64,000 bases of DNA from Selaginella moellendorffii (GCF_000143415.4 NW_003314263.1:1490165-1554164), one strand, 5' to 3'. Shown: positions 1-12,529, numbered from the stretch's first letter. Numbers and translations: made by a program. Notes: generated by a model from the sequence alone, not told the origin.

Positions 1-600
1 TGTCACAACGATAGTTCGTCTATAGGACAACAGAATACTCTTGAAAAGTTCGAGAAATCTCCCGCTTCAAACTCATGCTATCATCTGCATTTCAATCAAT
101 GGAAAAAGTGGAGCTGAGCCAGGAACTTAGACGACTATGTAAATAAGATGAATGAATGTGTACATGTAAAGGTACCTTAAAACCAAAGAATATGACGTAT
201 TGACGTACTGTGCGTAACAGTGGCCCCTTTGGAGGGACGAGCTTCCACTTCCCAGACCCCAAGAAGCGAGCCAAAAACATCACCGAGTATGTGACGCACA
301 CAAGCAAAAAGAAGGTCCCAAAACGAGAAATGTTCGCGTCAAAAACCCCCTGTAAGAAACAAGACTGGTGGTCAGCATCTGGAGATGGAGAAATGGCAGA
401 CGTACCACAAACGCTTGAATGGAACGGGGTTTGACATTTCCTCGAGTGCAATTTGCCGAGTGTACGGATTTCTGTCAAAGCAGAACATTATAATCCGTAC
501 AGAATATTCTTTTATAGGAAGAATATTTTGGTGTGTCAAGTTTAAGGATTTTGGGGGGCAGTTTCACATATCAATAGTCCATTGGGCTTTCTTGGCAAAA
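1..600. other. No gene recognised
   Basis: Only short overlapping open frames are present, without recognisable domains or repeats. I see no supportable gene here. The right edge runs into the hexamer-satellite repeat copy. Confidence 0.5.
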
Positions 601-1025
601 TTTACTCCAGTAGAGTCCTCCCCTTATTATACTTTTGGAGCTCCCTAAACCTCCTAGGGTCTGGGAAACAATTGTTTTGGGCTTTCACCCTCAGACTTAA
701 ACTCAAACTCAATCTCAGTGTCAAACTCGGTCTTGGTCTTAGTCTTGTTCTCAGCCTCTGCCTTAGTCTTGGCCTTGACCTCGTACTCAACCTTGGACCC
801 GGTCTCGGTCTCCATCTCGAACTCGACCTCAGACTCCATCTCAGGTTTATCTCAAACTCCATCTTAAGTTCATCTCGCAGGTCCATCTCAGACTCCATCT
901 TGAACTCTATCTAGGGTCCATCTTGAATCCATCTCAAACTCCATATTATGTGAATGAAATTCCTCAAGTGGTCAAAAGTGTGGTTAAGTGACTAAAATAG
1001 AATGGAAAAATTTAGTCACTTACAT
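600..1025 (+). repeat. Short copy of the hexamer-satellite foldback repeat
   Basis: This block is a shortened copy of the large inverted-repeat element at the right end of the window. It has the same conserved lead-in (an 'actccagtagagtcctcccc...ggtctggga...gggctttcaccctc' type sequence), then degenerate CTCAGA/CTCGGT hexamers and CTCCATCTCAGA 12-mers to about 935. It ends with a tail at about 950-1025 that matches the reverse complement of 62360-62440. Satellite and tail are joined directly, so the unique part of the arm found in the larger element is missing. Long open frames across it on both strands are a by-product of the 6-bp period. Confidence 0.75.
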
Positions 1026-1064
1026 AAATCTCTATTGCAAGAGGTTGAATATCAATACTGATCA

Positions 1065-1190
1065 ACATTTTACATGTTACATAATGCTTTCTTCTCTTGC
1101 CCAAGTAATTAGCCACCTCCTATTGGCTAAGAGCAAACATTAGCATCATTATTCATAGTTATTTGAGGCTAAATAAAGAATCTTGTCAGC
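1065..1190 (+). repeat. Dispersed repeat, copy 1 of 3
   Basis: The sequence around 'cttcttctcttgccc...cctattggct..gagcaaacatta' recurs at about 2730-2900 and 4515-4680. All three copies share the block ending in a 'attattca' string followed by an AT-rich stretch. This copy lacks the poly-C run and the second 'attggacg' block seen in the other two. Confidence 0.65.
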
Positions 1191-1309
1191 TAGAATGTTT
1201 CTATTGCAGCAATTGCTGGGGCTGGGGATCTGGAGGAGGCATGGTGATTTTTTGATGGGATGCCTTTTTACAGTCTCGTGTTATGAACAATGATGATCAC
1301 TGAGTATGC

Positions 1310-2670
1310 AGATCGCAAAAAATGAAAAATTTATTTCTTGCACTGGTGCACAAAGACATCATTTGCTGGAATGTAATACTTTTGTGTTATGTCCAAAATT
1401 GGCATCTAGAGGAAGTCATTGCCCTCTTCAATAAGATGCCAAAGCAAGATGTTTTGTCGTATACAATGATGATATCAGTTTTTTCATTAGGAAATGATTT
1501 AGAAAATGTAAAGGATTTGTTTGATTCTATGCCATTATGAGCTGTAGGCGCTTGGAACTCTATGATTATGGCAAATGCTGTGAATGAGCAAATTGAAAAG
1601 GTGGCCATTGTTTTCTTTGAGATGCCCGAGTGGGACTACTGCTCGTGGAACAGCCTCCTAGGTGTGATCGCAGAGTCTGGGAGGATTAACAATGCAATTG
1701 TGATGTTTCAAAGAATCCCTTTCAGAGACAGTTTCATGGAACCTAATGATCACGGCAATGGGTTCTTGTGGCCATATCTGTGAGTCACAAGCTCTCTTCG
1801 CCGTGATGCTGCAGAGAAATGCTGTCTATTGGAGCATAATGATCAGAGCTTACACACAGCAGGGACTGGCCATGGACACAAAGATCATTTTTGATTCCAT
1901 CGAGTCTCATGACACGGTCGAGTGGAACTCACTCCTAGTGGCCTACCCTGCGAGTGCAAGCGATCGAGTGGGCAATTCTAGGAAAGTGTTTGATTCCATG
2001 CCTGATCGAGACACGGTGTTGTGGACGTCGATGATCTCCACCCATGCCACATGGTTTCTGCTGCACACTCTTTGATTCCATGCTGCAGTGTGTCATGGCA
2101 GCATGGAATGCAATCATCTCTGGCTATGCAAGGAGCAGCATCTCAATGAGGCGCAGCTCCTCTTTGGTCGGATGCCCTATCGCAATGCCGTGAAGATCAA
2201 TGCCATGGTTGTAGCACTCACATTTGGTGGCAGGATTGAGCAGGCCAAGCTCCTCTTTGATTGATTTGCATTGCCCAACTCTGCAATCTCCATGCTCGAG
2301 GATTGGGCGAGGCGTACACCCAGTCCAGGAGCATCAAGCTAGGGCACTGTTTTGATCACTTGAGCCTGGAGAATTGGGACTCTAGTGTGATCAGAGTGAT
2401 CATCGATGCATATGCCTGGATCGTCGGATCTTCTCCCATCCCGATGCCACGAGTTACAATGCCATGATCACAGCATTGGCCTCAAATGGGCATTTGCACA
2501 AGGCAAAGATCCTCCTCTCTAGGGTGAGAGAGAGCAACGTAGTGTCTTGGAACCCATCCTCACGAGTTACATCCAATTTGGCCATCTTGGCCATCCTGAT
2601 CGCAATCTTCCATGCCATGCCAGATCCAACTCTAGTCTCCTAGACAGCGGTGATCACTAGCATTGCCTGA
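1310..2670 (+). pseudogene. Decayed PPR protein gene
   Basis: Three consecutive plus-strand frames each carry pentatricopeptide-repeat signatures (DVLSYTMMISVF, DYCSWNSLLGVIAESG, DTVEWNSLLVAY, DTVLWTSMIS). Further repeats such as AAWNAIISGYA follow to about 2660. Frameshifts and in-frame stops separate them, so no intact protein is possible. Repeat spacing of about 31-35 residues and the W-N/T-S/A-M/L signature match the PLS-type PPR proteins seen intact at 36663-38480 and 52912-54678. PPR proteins normally bind organellar RNA; this copy is dead. It is flanked by two copies of a dispersed repeat, which suggests transposon-rich decay. Confidence 0.8.
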
Positions 2671-2717
2671 TCAGGGTCCAGCAAGAGGGCTGGAACTCCC
2701 GCGAGATGTGCTATAGA

Positions 2718-2900
2718 ACACATGTACATAACATGCATTGTAGCACCTTCTTCTCTTGCCCCACACAGTTGGCTGCCTCCATTGGCTGGGAGCAAACATT
2801 ACCATGATTATTCACTAAGACATGATTAAAGAAACAACCATTTTACAGTTACCCCCCCCCATTGGACGGCTGCCATTGGCTGGATGGGCATTTCCTCCTT
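2718..2900 (+). repeat. Dispersed repeat, copy 2 of 3
   Basis: Same family as 1065-1190 and 4515-4680. It contains 'gcagcaccttcttctcttgcccc'-like text, 'ggctgggagcaaacatt', a short poly-C run near 2853-2860, then 'attggacggctgccattggc'. The poly-C tract and the paired 'attggac/attggct' words are shared with copy 3. Confidence 0.7.
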
Positions 2901-3180
2901 ATTATTATAGACTAGTATTTGCCTAGCAAAAGCTACATGGTTAGAAAAGGTAAATTTAGTGTTAAAACTGATGCCAATACACCATATTAATCATTGTGTT
3001 ATGCATTTGTTCTTCTTTTCCTGTTGGATAACAAAGGAAAAGCTCTTGGTGAGAATTTTTTTTCTTCCACAAAAAGGAAGCATGATACTTATTCCCAATT
3101 GGAATGAATTATCTCAAACACCCAAGCAATGCCAATGCCTTCTTTGTTAAACAAACACAATCCAACAAAAAGGGAAGAAA

Positions 3181-3570
3181 TCAAACTATGATTACTCTTT
3201 CTTGGAGTGGATAGGATGGATGCTCTCTAGATGTAAGGACTTCTAGCACCACCACTAGCTCTATTGGGATCTCCTCCTCCTCTACCAACCTATGGTGAGA
3301 CATAGCTTCCCACCACTCCAAGCTTGTCAAATCCCTTCCCTTCAATTTAGGGCACTGGGACATGACTGCTTGCTGATTACCCAGATGAGCACTAAAGTTT
3401 GCCAGTGTGCCCATCACTATGGCCTCCCACTGTGTGGATTCCTTCACTTTCTCACCACCACTAGGATAGACTTGTGGATACAACACATACAAATTGCTAT
3501 TGCCGTGCGATTGAGCTTGATCATAGCTGGGAGGCTGCTGCTGCTATTGCTGCTATTGAGTCGCCATAGC
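3181..3570 (-). pseudogene. Unrecognised ORF with two nonsense codons in a Gln run
   Basis: On the minus strand a frame can be followed from an ATG at about 3566. It begins MATQ, continues as a glutamine tract into PPSYDQAQSHGNSN, and then into the 103-residue open frame that ends at 3181. Two TAG codons interrupt the glutamine tract exactly where CAG would fit, so each is one C-to-T change away from a Gln codon. The C-terminal part is rich in charged residues (KLKGRDLTSLEWWEAM, RLVEEEEIPIE). I recognise no domain; a transposon-encoded or lineage-specific protein is possible. Confidence 0.35.
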
Positions 3571-3964
3571 TTCTTTCTTCCTTTCACATTTCTTCTTGCC
3601 TAAAAAGCACCACTTCAAATGAAATTGTGCCAAAGGGCAAAACTGCCCAAGTTCGTCTCTCCTCCTTAAGTTTCCTCTTTGCATGAGAGGAAAGAAGTGT
3701 TGCAGCAGGGACTAGGTGAATTGCTGTGCTAGGACTTGAGCATCATGTTTGGGAAGTGGCCATCTAATCTAGCTGAGCTAGAGAACCCTTTCAAAGAACT
3801 TGACACAAAAGATCATCCATAAAAGATTTCTTGGTACCAGTGGAGCTTGTTGTCAGCACTTTGGAATCACTACGTTTGATTGCAACCTCTTCAAATCCAA
3901 ATCATAGGATAGATGGTTTAGTACCAAATCAACCTTCTTTTTTCTAGCTTGAAGCAGTGGCAGC

Positions 3965-4200
3965 AAGCATCATCCCGATCACTTGTCCATCATGGTGCTT
4001 GCTCCATCCAGCATCAGCTCATGCCCACTCATGAACCGTGAGTCCTCGCTAGCCAAGAACACAGCCACATTGGCAACATCCTCCACGCTCAGCGGGCTCT
4101 CTAAATTGTCTCCATACTTGAGTGTCATCGCCCTAGATGCCACAGCCCTGGTGATCAACACTTTGCATGTGACACCAACCAGCACAAAATGCCCTTGCAT
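3965..4200 (-). pseudogene. C-terminal fragment of a short-chain dehydrogenase/reductase
   Basis: The minus-strand frame ending near 3979 carries the C-terminal end of a classical SDR: a PLSVEDVANVAVFLASED segment followed by SRFMSGHELMLDGA. This is the region after the catalytic YxxxK, close in type to the xanthoxin/secoisolariciresinol dehydrogenase group. The Rossmann GxxxGxG motif and the catalytic tyrosine are not found nearby, so only the last 50 or so residues survive. Upstream minus-strand frames (4200-4607) look coding-like but I could not assign them. Probably a relic with no enzyme activity. Confidence 0.6.
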
Positions 4201-4514
4201 TTGTCGCCAAAATAGATAAAAAGAAAAAGAGAGAAAGATACTTGGTCACCACATCTAAAACTCTTTTGAACTCACACACTGTCACAAAATCCAGCATCTG
4301 CCTAAAGATCTTAAACATCTCCACCCTAAAGATCCTGTCGCCATGGCCGATGAACACCACATTCCAGTCAAGCAGCACATCTGGATGCTGGGACACCTCG
4401 CTCCACCGCCAAGAGGATGATCAATCCTGCTCCAGTCACCAGATCTTCCTCGTGGCCTTGGTCTACTACTACTGCTCGAGTGATCTCGATGCCCAGACAA
4501 CAGGCACAGTCACA

Positions 4515-4690
4515 GTTGCAACATGTGTCACTGCACCTTCTTCTCCTACCCCATGCAGCTTGGCCGCCTCCTATTAGCCAGGAGCAAACATTAGCGCAAT
4601 TATTCATTAGGACATGGTTAAAGAAATAACCTTTTTATAGTTACCCCCCCCCCCCATTGGACGACTGAGATTGGCTGGATCCAGTGGCCC
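4515..4690 (+). repeat. Dispersed repeat, copy 3 of 3
   Basis: Third copy of the family at 1065 and 2718, with 'caccttcttctcctacccc', 'ccaggagcaaacattag', a long poly-C run near 4645-4658 and 'attggacgactgagattggc'. It lies just right of the SDR relic, as copy 2 lies just right of the PPR relic. Confidence 0.7.
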
Positions 4691-4799
4691 AAAAAGTTCG
4701 GTAACTCTTTATTATGATAGATGACTTAAGAATATAATACCACATCAGACTAAATATAAATTATATATTAACATAACTCTTCCGGATTTTCTTTCAGTT

Positions 4800-5350
4800 G
4801 TGGCTTTGCTTAAGCCTGCTCTTCTGGTTGTGATTGTGCTTAGGGCTACACTCTTTTGGTTCAGCTTGAGGTTGCTCTTTCAGTTATGGCTCTGCTTGGG
4901 GCTGCTCTTCCGATTGTGGCTTGTAGCTCCGCTTGTGGCTGCTCTTCCGATTGTGCTTGAGGCTGCTCTTCCAATTGTGCTTGAGGTTGCTCTTCCAGTT
5001 GTAGCTCTTGAGGTTGCTCTTCTGTTTGTGGCTTCACTTGAGGCTATTCTTTTGGTTGTGGCTTTGCTTGGGGCTGCTCTTCTGGTTGTGACTCTGCTTG
5101 GGGCTTTTCTTTTGGTTGTGGCTTTGTCTGGGGCTGGTCTTCCGGTTGTGGCTATGCTTGGGGCTGCTCCTCTGGTTGTGGCTCTAGTTGAGGTTGCTCT
5201 TCTGGCTGTGGCTCTGCTTGAGGCTGCTCTTTCGATTTTGGTTGTGCCTCTACTTGAGGCTGCTCTTCCGGCTGTGGCTTTGGTGGAGGTTGCTCTTCTA
5301 GTTGTGGCTTTGCTTTAGGCTGCTCTTCCAGTTGCTCTCTTGGGCCTCAT
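4800..5350 (-). pseudogene. Decayed Glu/Gln/Pro decapeptide-repeat ORF
   Basis: The sequence is a degenerate 30-bp tandem repeat. Read on the minus strand, the best frame encodes variations of EEQPQAEPQP about 15 times, a hydrophilic proline/glutamine/glutamate-rich repeat. The long hydrophobic open frame on the plus strand (4800-5318) is its antisense shadow. At least two TAG codons interrupt the minus frame (near 5145 and 5050), again at positions where CAG is expected, and a TGA lies just upstream of the array at about 5350. No start or flanking domain is visible. It may be the remnant of a structural or late-embryogenesis-type repeat protein, or a minisatellite that happens to be open. 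Confidence 0.45.
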
Positions 5351-5389
5351 TGCAAAATCATCACCAGAAGATGAGTTGTGGTTGAGCGC

Positions 5390-7905
5390 AATGGTAACCA
5401 GCTCCTCATGTCCATTTTCAAGATAGGGCTTAATCTCATACCTATGTGAACTCAAGATTCCCCAACCAGATGCTTATAAAGAGTGTCAAGCAGAACTTTC
5501 CCGGGATTGTCAGAATCAACATGAACTCTATGACAAGTAGCTTACTTTAGAGTCATATGGCAGGAACTATCTCTCCCTACCTGTGATATTAACTTTGCCA
5601 TCAAATTCACAAAGCAAAAGTGCATACATACCTTATCATCAATTTTTTCAAATTCTCTTTGATGAAGTTCACTACATCCAACGCCAACACAGAGGACTCA
5701 AATTTAGCACTCCCAACTACTTTAGCTGCTACGGTAGCTATGGTTGCAAAGCGTGCAAGAGATGATACTATAGTGCTGGTTCCTGATTCTCTAGATAACT
5801 AATTTTTTGCAAATCCAAGAATGGATGCAAGTGGCTGCTATTGAGGTGGTAGAAAAGCCAGCCAACCAAGATTTGGAGTTCATCCCGCACAGCCAAACTA
5901 AGATAAACATATGCAAGTTCATCCCCGTCTAGTAGTACAAGTTTCCAACGTCCTCACGATGTGATGGTAGTGAAAGTAATGGCGCTTTTTCACCTGCACT
6001 ATCCTTGTAGTGTACGCCGGCAAGATCACGAGGTTTACCACTGAATTGGAAACGTGATTGCCAAGATGGACAAACGTTTACTAGGCTGACATCACAGAAG
6101 ACTGATACACCACCATCAATCTCCAAAATGTCCAAGGCTAATGCAAGCTCGAATAAACAAAAGCTACACAAGAGGCTCAGTGCAAGAAAGCAATGGTAAA
6201 TAATTTTTTTTTTCTTCTCCCATAACTGGTATCTAATGAAAATGCTCTCGTGATTGCTTATACAATTTACTCTATACTACATCCATCATTTGATTGAGAG
6301 AAAATGGCTAGTCAAAGAAGGAATGAAGAGTGAATGAAAGTTTGTACACCTCCTATATATCTGTGCCGGATTCAATAGGATCAATATCTAAACTCTCATG
6401 AGAGTGTATGGAATTGATTGGTCTAGATGCAAAACTCTTTGATTTTATTGTGTTTGGCTGGAGGTATAAACCCTAAATCAAATCTAACTTTTATAAACCC
6501 AAAAAGGTTTTTTGCAATTAAGACACCCTTGAGCCTCAAGTTTGTGAATGCAAACGATGGCTATGGGTAACTTACCTTGACAAGACTGGCCACGTATGAA
6601 CATTAGATCCAAATATCCTTGGTTCATGAGCACTCACAGCTGTCATCAAGAAGGGCTTAATCACATCACCCTGAAACCACTCTAGACAGCAAAAATTATT
6701 GCTAAAATTTACGAGGCTTGTGATGGCATTGCTAGTATAATCCTAAAGGTTTACATCCAGAACTGGCCAAGTAATGAAGTTATTGTTAAACAACACATAA
6801 ATTACTGAGTTCGAATCGCATTATAGAATTGCCAAAACATCTTGTCCGTGGATGTGATGACCACCCCCAAGGCACAACGGCAACTAGAATGGGTGCATAG
6901 ACACTTATATATTAGTGGGGCTGATAAAGTAGCTAACACACCCACATTCTTTTGCAAAACATTAGCCTGTAGAGAAGCACTTGCGTGGATGAACAATAAA
7001 GAGTTCTTGTTTGCAATTTTGGACAACAATGTCTTTGAAACACTTGAAACAGTTGTAAAACAATTGCTCGGCAACCCACTCTTATAGGAATTCCTGCCTC
7101 AATGACCAAATCTCTCATACCTCATGGGAATCTATAAAGTGTATAAAAAAAAAATGCACTGGTTAATAAATTTGGATGGATGTGTCTTCTCGAAAATCAC
7201 AGTTTGCCTAATAGCTATCCTAAAAGGGATATAGGAGGTATTACAAAATGTAGCTGATGATTTCTATACACAGGCAAATTTTTTGAGGAAAAACAAATAC
7301 ATGCTGGATTATCAAATCTATATAAGAGTTTGTAATTAATTTTCTTGAGAGAATCATAACAATCTACACTAGAGACAAAACCAAGTGCTATGAAGCAATT
7401 CTCTTCGAGGGAAACTAAAACTTTATGACAGCTATGACACATCTTGCTAATCTAGCCTTGATGCACCAAAATCACCTCCAAAAAAATTTTTTTTTTATCC
7501 AAAAGAAGAATGGTGAATTGGAGGCTGAATGGAAATCTCTATGCTACTCATTGGTAAAAGCTACCAGAATGGAACCAATGAAAGTCATCGAACTCAATAA
7601 CTTCATCATCCGACACACATATGTCCGCCTAGGGAATAGAGTATGGAGGTAGGTTTAAGGAATCCCTATGGGCTTCTCATACTCACTCTTGTGGTGTAAT
7701 TTGTTCCTCTTTTACTTTGAGTATAACTTTCTTACTTGACTTGTATAATTAGGTTAGTATGATCTACTTTGCCTTTTCAAACACCATTACAATTCCTTAC
7801 CATGCAAAACAAGATGAATAATCCATTTATTAGCATGGATGGCTCACTCGTGAATCTATCAGCTCATTTCCCGATCCTTCAGATCTAGATCATATGGGTT
7901 GATGG
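5390..7905. other. Repeat-rich stretch without an assignable gene
   Basis: Several coding-like short frames occur (5929-6171 minus, 6842-7087 plus, 7425-7652 plus) but none shows a domain I recognise. Near 7890-7940 the plus strand contains a WVDGTFLTTKY-like string resembling the start of the catalytic region of MULE transposases. I regard the stretch as decayed transposon sequence. Confidence 0.4.
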
Positions 7906-10030
7906 TACTTTTCTAACAACAAAGTACAAGTGCAGATCACTTCCATTCTAGATCTCGATGTACATTCATCGAAACTCTAATTGCCCTGTTGCAAACTCAT
8001 TTAAAGTAATCTTGGGACAAGTCTTTGTGCTTTTCTATTTGATTAATACTACTGATGGTGTAGTCCTTGAAATTGATAATCTTGTTGAGTGCTTTGTGGC
8101 ATATGGATTCCATCGTTTCACACTAAGACGACGTATCTTTTGTGGTCTAGACTAGATTAATTTGACTGGCCCATTGACATGGATACAAGTAATGCTTGAC
8201 ATTCTCTTTGACATTTGGAAAAAGCCAGCTAATCACCCACCACAGTTTGAAAACTCGACAAACTCAAGCTGAAAGCAAGAGATTCTATCCTTTACTCAAT
8301 GCATTCCACTCCTTGGGCATTTTATTGAAATATAATAAATTCAGTTTCTATGCCTTTTTGGAAAGAGAAAAACAAAATAATAAATTCCCCAAATTTATGA
8401 TGAAATTCCTTGGTTACACTTAGAACAAAAAGCACAAGTGAACCATCAATTGAATTTGTGTTTCATTTGATAACTGGAAAATACAATACAAACTCTGTTA
8501 TCCCACAATAGGATAGACCCCATGGTTTGATAACAAATTTTAAAAGTCTTGTTTATAGAAAAAATCTATTATCCCATCAACATGATAATGGGACATATGA
8601 GTAGATGTGGCATGGTAAAAAACAAAACTTTGGACTCTTTGCAGAATCTTGCTCTGAGAGACACGCTGTACAGCTAGGCCAACCTAATTACAAGCTATAG
8701 CTATTCGACTTCATGGTTGCAAGCACTGAATTTTCTCACACTAAAAGGTAAGAAGCAATGGGAAAAACCTTAATGTTAGGGTTTCTCGCTTGTATCTACT
8801 ACCGCCGCATTTTCCAGAAGAACATCCACAAGCAAAGCAAGGTTGGGCAGCTGCAAGGCTGTGCCCTGGCACAACCACGTGCATTCCTCACCCACACCAA
8901 TATCAATAGCTGCTTCGTTGCATATCACAAGAATGAGCAATGCCAACAATGTGGTTGCTTGGGTATACTTTTCTAACCACAAAGTATGACAAGCACAAAT
9001 CACTTCCATTCAGGATCTCAATGTACATCCATCAAGACTCTAATCCCTCGTGGCAAACTCATCTAAAGTAATCTTGGGACAAGTTTTTGTGCTTTTCTAT
9101 TTGATTAATACCATCAGTGTTATTGTCCTTGAGATTGATAATCTCATTGAGTGCTTCATGGCAAATGGATTCCATTGTTTCACACTAAGACGACTTATCC
9201 TTCGCAGTCTGGACCGAATTATTTTAACCAGCCCACTGACACTAGTACAAGCAATGCTCAACATTCTCTTTGACATTTGGAGAGAGCCAACCAATCGCTC
9301 ACCATAGCTTGATGACTTGGCAAACTCAAGCTGAGAGCAAGGGATTTTATCCTCTAGTCCATACAGTCCACTACTTGGGCATTGTATCAAAACATAATAG
9401 ATTCTGTTTCTATGCCTTTTTGGATAGAGAACAAAAAAAGAACAAGTTCCCCAAACTTACCATGAAGTCTTTGGTTATGCTTAGAACAAAATGCATAAGC
9501 GAACCATTGATTACATTTATGTTCTATCTGATAATTGGAAAATATAACACAAATTCTACTCTCCCACTATGGGACAGACCCCACACCTTGATAACAAAAG
9601 GTTTTTTTATTAAAAAAAAGTCTTGTTTATAGAAAGCTCTGTTATCCCATCAACAAGTTAATGGGACATATGAGTAGATGTGACATGGTAAAAAAACAAA
9701 ACTTTGGATTCTTCATAGAATCTTGCGCTGAGAAATACACTATATGGCTAGGCAAACTTAATTACAAGCTATAGCTATTCAACTTTATGGCCATGGGCGC
9801 TGGATTTTCTCACACCGAAAGGTATGAAGCAATAGGACATTAGGGTTTCTCGCTTGCATCTGCCGCCGCTGCATTCTCTAGGAGCACATCCACAAGTAGA
9901 GCAAGGTTTGGCAGCTGTAAGGCTATGCACTAGCACAACCATGCACATTCCTCACCCACACTAGGATCAATAACTGCTTTATTGCGCATCGCAAGAATGA
10001 GTGGCGCCAACGATGTGGTTACTTGGGTAT
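7906..10030 (+). repeat. Two-unit tandem duplication, period about 1.06 kb
   Basis: The word 'tacttttctaacaacaaag' at 7906 recurs as 'tacttttctaaccacaaag' at 8966. The following kilobase is repeated with many point differences, including the frame KVILGQVFVLFYLIN at about 8008 and 9068, the 'gacgacgtatc/gacgactta' block and the 'ctagggtttctcgcttg..tctgccgccg' block. The second unit ends near 10030 at 'cttgggtatattt'. A third, partial copy (about 14080-14240) lies inside the 8.7-kb transposon to the right. Neither unit has an intact gene. Confidence 0.75.
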
Positions 10031-11638
10031 ATTTCAAAATGAGCTCACACCCACTACCAAGGTTGTGAGGAATCTCACTACTGCTTTCCTAGCCACACAA
10101 GAACAAGTACAAATGATTCAGTTTCTATGTTTTTCCTCACCCCTAGCCTATAGGAACTCTTTACAGCCAGAACGCTAGAACTTAATGTGATGACACAAAG
10201 GGCTTTCATTGACTCTACTCAGGTAGTGCTTGTGATATCGACTAATCTAGTATCTAATTGCCCCCTTAGAAAAAAGATGGGATGATGGCGACTAGACCAA
10301 ATGGCGAGATTCATGAGGCAATGGAAAGCGATCAGGTTAAGCATATTCCCTAGTTCTAGTCCTTGGAAGTCACTTCTAATGTGTGGCCCAAACATGTACC
10401 TGAGTACATTGGCTTGCAAGCATCAGTCGTGCAAGTCTCATTTCATTCTTGAATCCTAGTTTTGTATGCAAAAAATGAGAGATAAAGCTAGTTGAGATCG
10501 CATTACTAATCCTCATCTTCCATGATACAGGTACCCCTTGGACACCCAAATTGTAAGAGGTGATATAGGAAATGTTTGGAGATATCATTTTGGTCGTGAT
10601 TGCTATTGGATTACTGGAAAAATGATCCTACGCCCTAGACGAACGTACCAGAATTGGCCTAGTCAATCTGCCTAACCAAAAATAGCCCACTTAGAGCTTA
10701 GATTCAAACGTTAAGATTCAACTGTCTTACCTATTCAAATTTTGAGAATAGGTCAAGGGTGTTTCACCCCAATGCCTCTAATCATTCACTTTACCTAATA
10801 AAACTCTCAACATGAGCTCCAGCTATCCTAAGGGATACTTTAGAAGGAACAGCTACTAGATGGTTCAATTAGTCTTTTGCCCCTATACCCAAGTCTAACA
10901 AACAATTTGCACATCAGTATCGCTACGAGCCTCCACTAGAGTTTCCTCTAGCTTTGCCCTGCTCAGGCATAGTTCACCATCTTTCAGGTCCTAGTAGGTA
11001 TGCTTGCACTCAAACCTTTTGCAGAAGCTAATCCCATACATATTCATTATGGAGAGCTGACAAATGCACCATGGTGAATGCTAGGGTTTACTGGCCTACT
11101 ACATTGTCTGATGAGTTTTTTGTTCTCATAGTGCTGTGTGCTGTCAGATCTTCTGCCATAACTGTAGGTATGCTGGTTTGTTTTTTCAGATTGCTGTTGA
11201 AACTGGAAATCTTATTGCTTGTACTTAGTGGTTGACAAACTATTTTTGTAGAAGGGATAAAAGCCTTTTGTTCCAAATTTGAATTGGTTTTTTAAAAATT
11301 TGGTTGGCTTAAGCCTTTTGATATGTATTTCTAAAAGGTTGATATCCCAAAATGTTCAAATATGGAAGGCTCATACTATAAAAATTTGCCTGTGGTGTGC
11401 CAAATCTTTCCACTTCACAACAACTCAATCATAGTTGACTGCATCAATAGGAGGCCCTTCCAAGCTGATTATCACAAGTTCATTATTCGTTGTACTTGAA
11501 AGTTTGTTCCTAAACCTCATCTTCATCAGATTGATCCAATCCATGGTCCAGTGCTACAACATTGCACCATAGCAACTTTCACCAAATTCAAAAATTTATC
11601 AGTCCAAGTAGGATGTCCATAAATAACTCCCCATTGAA
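10031..11638. other. No gene recognised
   Basis: AT-moderate sequence with only short open frames (for example 11088-11276 minus) and no recognised motifs. The right end (about 11639-11774) is a segment related to 27850-27901 plus 28774-28867. Confidence 0.45.
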
Positions 11639-12529
11639 ACACTTGCCTATATGCAGCAGGAAGACTTGATTATACTTCTGACTGGCTGTTATCATAGTGA
11701 GGTCATGATGCCATTGTCAACTTTATAGAGGAGAGAGAAGTGAGGGATTGTTAGTTTAATTAGCTGAGGTATTAAGGGATGGGTAGTTTTTGAGCTGAAC
11801 TCATGAGTTGAGCTTAAATCAATGAAAGTCAACAAAAGTCAAAGGAAGTCAATATAATCCCCTAACTAGCAAAAGTTAATAGCACTACCTTAGTTCGTTC
11901 TAAACAAAAAAATTTACTTAAAATTTATGTGTGAATGTATTCATAAGCTTATGTAAATTATTGTTTCAGTATTAACTAATCTTTTAGTCTACAAAGAAAG
12001 AAAATAATCTATTAAACAACGTAATTAATATTAAAATCAAAACATATTCAGTCTTCTTCTACTTCTATGTCCAGAAAAGTAAAAATGGGTATAGTGAAAT
12101 GCTCTTTCACTATAGGCTTATATTGCATGTAATGTTGTGCCATACATTCAGTATAAACAAGTAAGTGGCATTGACTTTGGTCCATATGATCATCCATATC
12201 ATTAGGATCAAGCATGTGCATTGAAACACCATGTGTGACAAATATGGATCTAATGACATAGAAACATTTGAGAATAAATATTATAAATTACTTGAAACAC
12301 TAGCATCACCTGTTGCAAAATCCCCCAAAATATCCTCAAAGGCACCCTCCTTTCTAAATGCAAAAACAGCTTAGCATGTCTCTTTTGCTACTTGCACCAT
12401 CGACCCAAATCCTGTTATAGCATCAAGCACAATCTCCTTTGACTAATAGAATAACTCCAACAAAATCTGTGGCTGTGACCAAACAGTGTTGATAGCCAGA
12501 GAACACTGAGTGAAGAAACTTTGAGTCAA

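Noticed and set aside
4800-5318. Hydrophobic 172-codon plus-strand ORF as a membrane protein
   Set aside because: It is the antisense of the EEQPQAEPQP repeat; repetitive Leu/Val/Ala strings follow from the 30-bp period.
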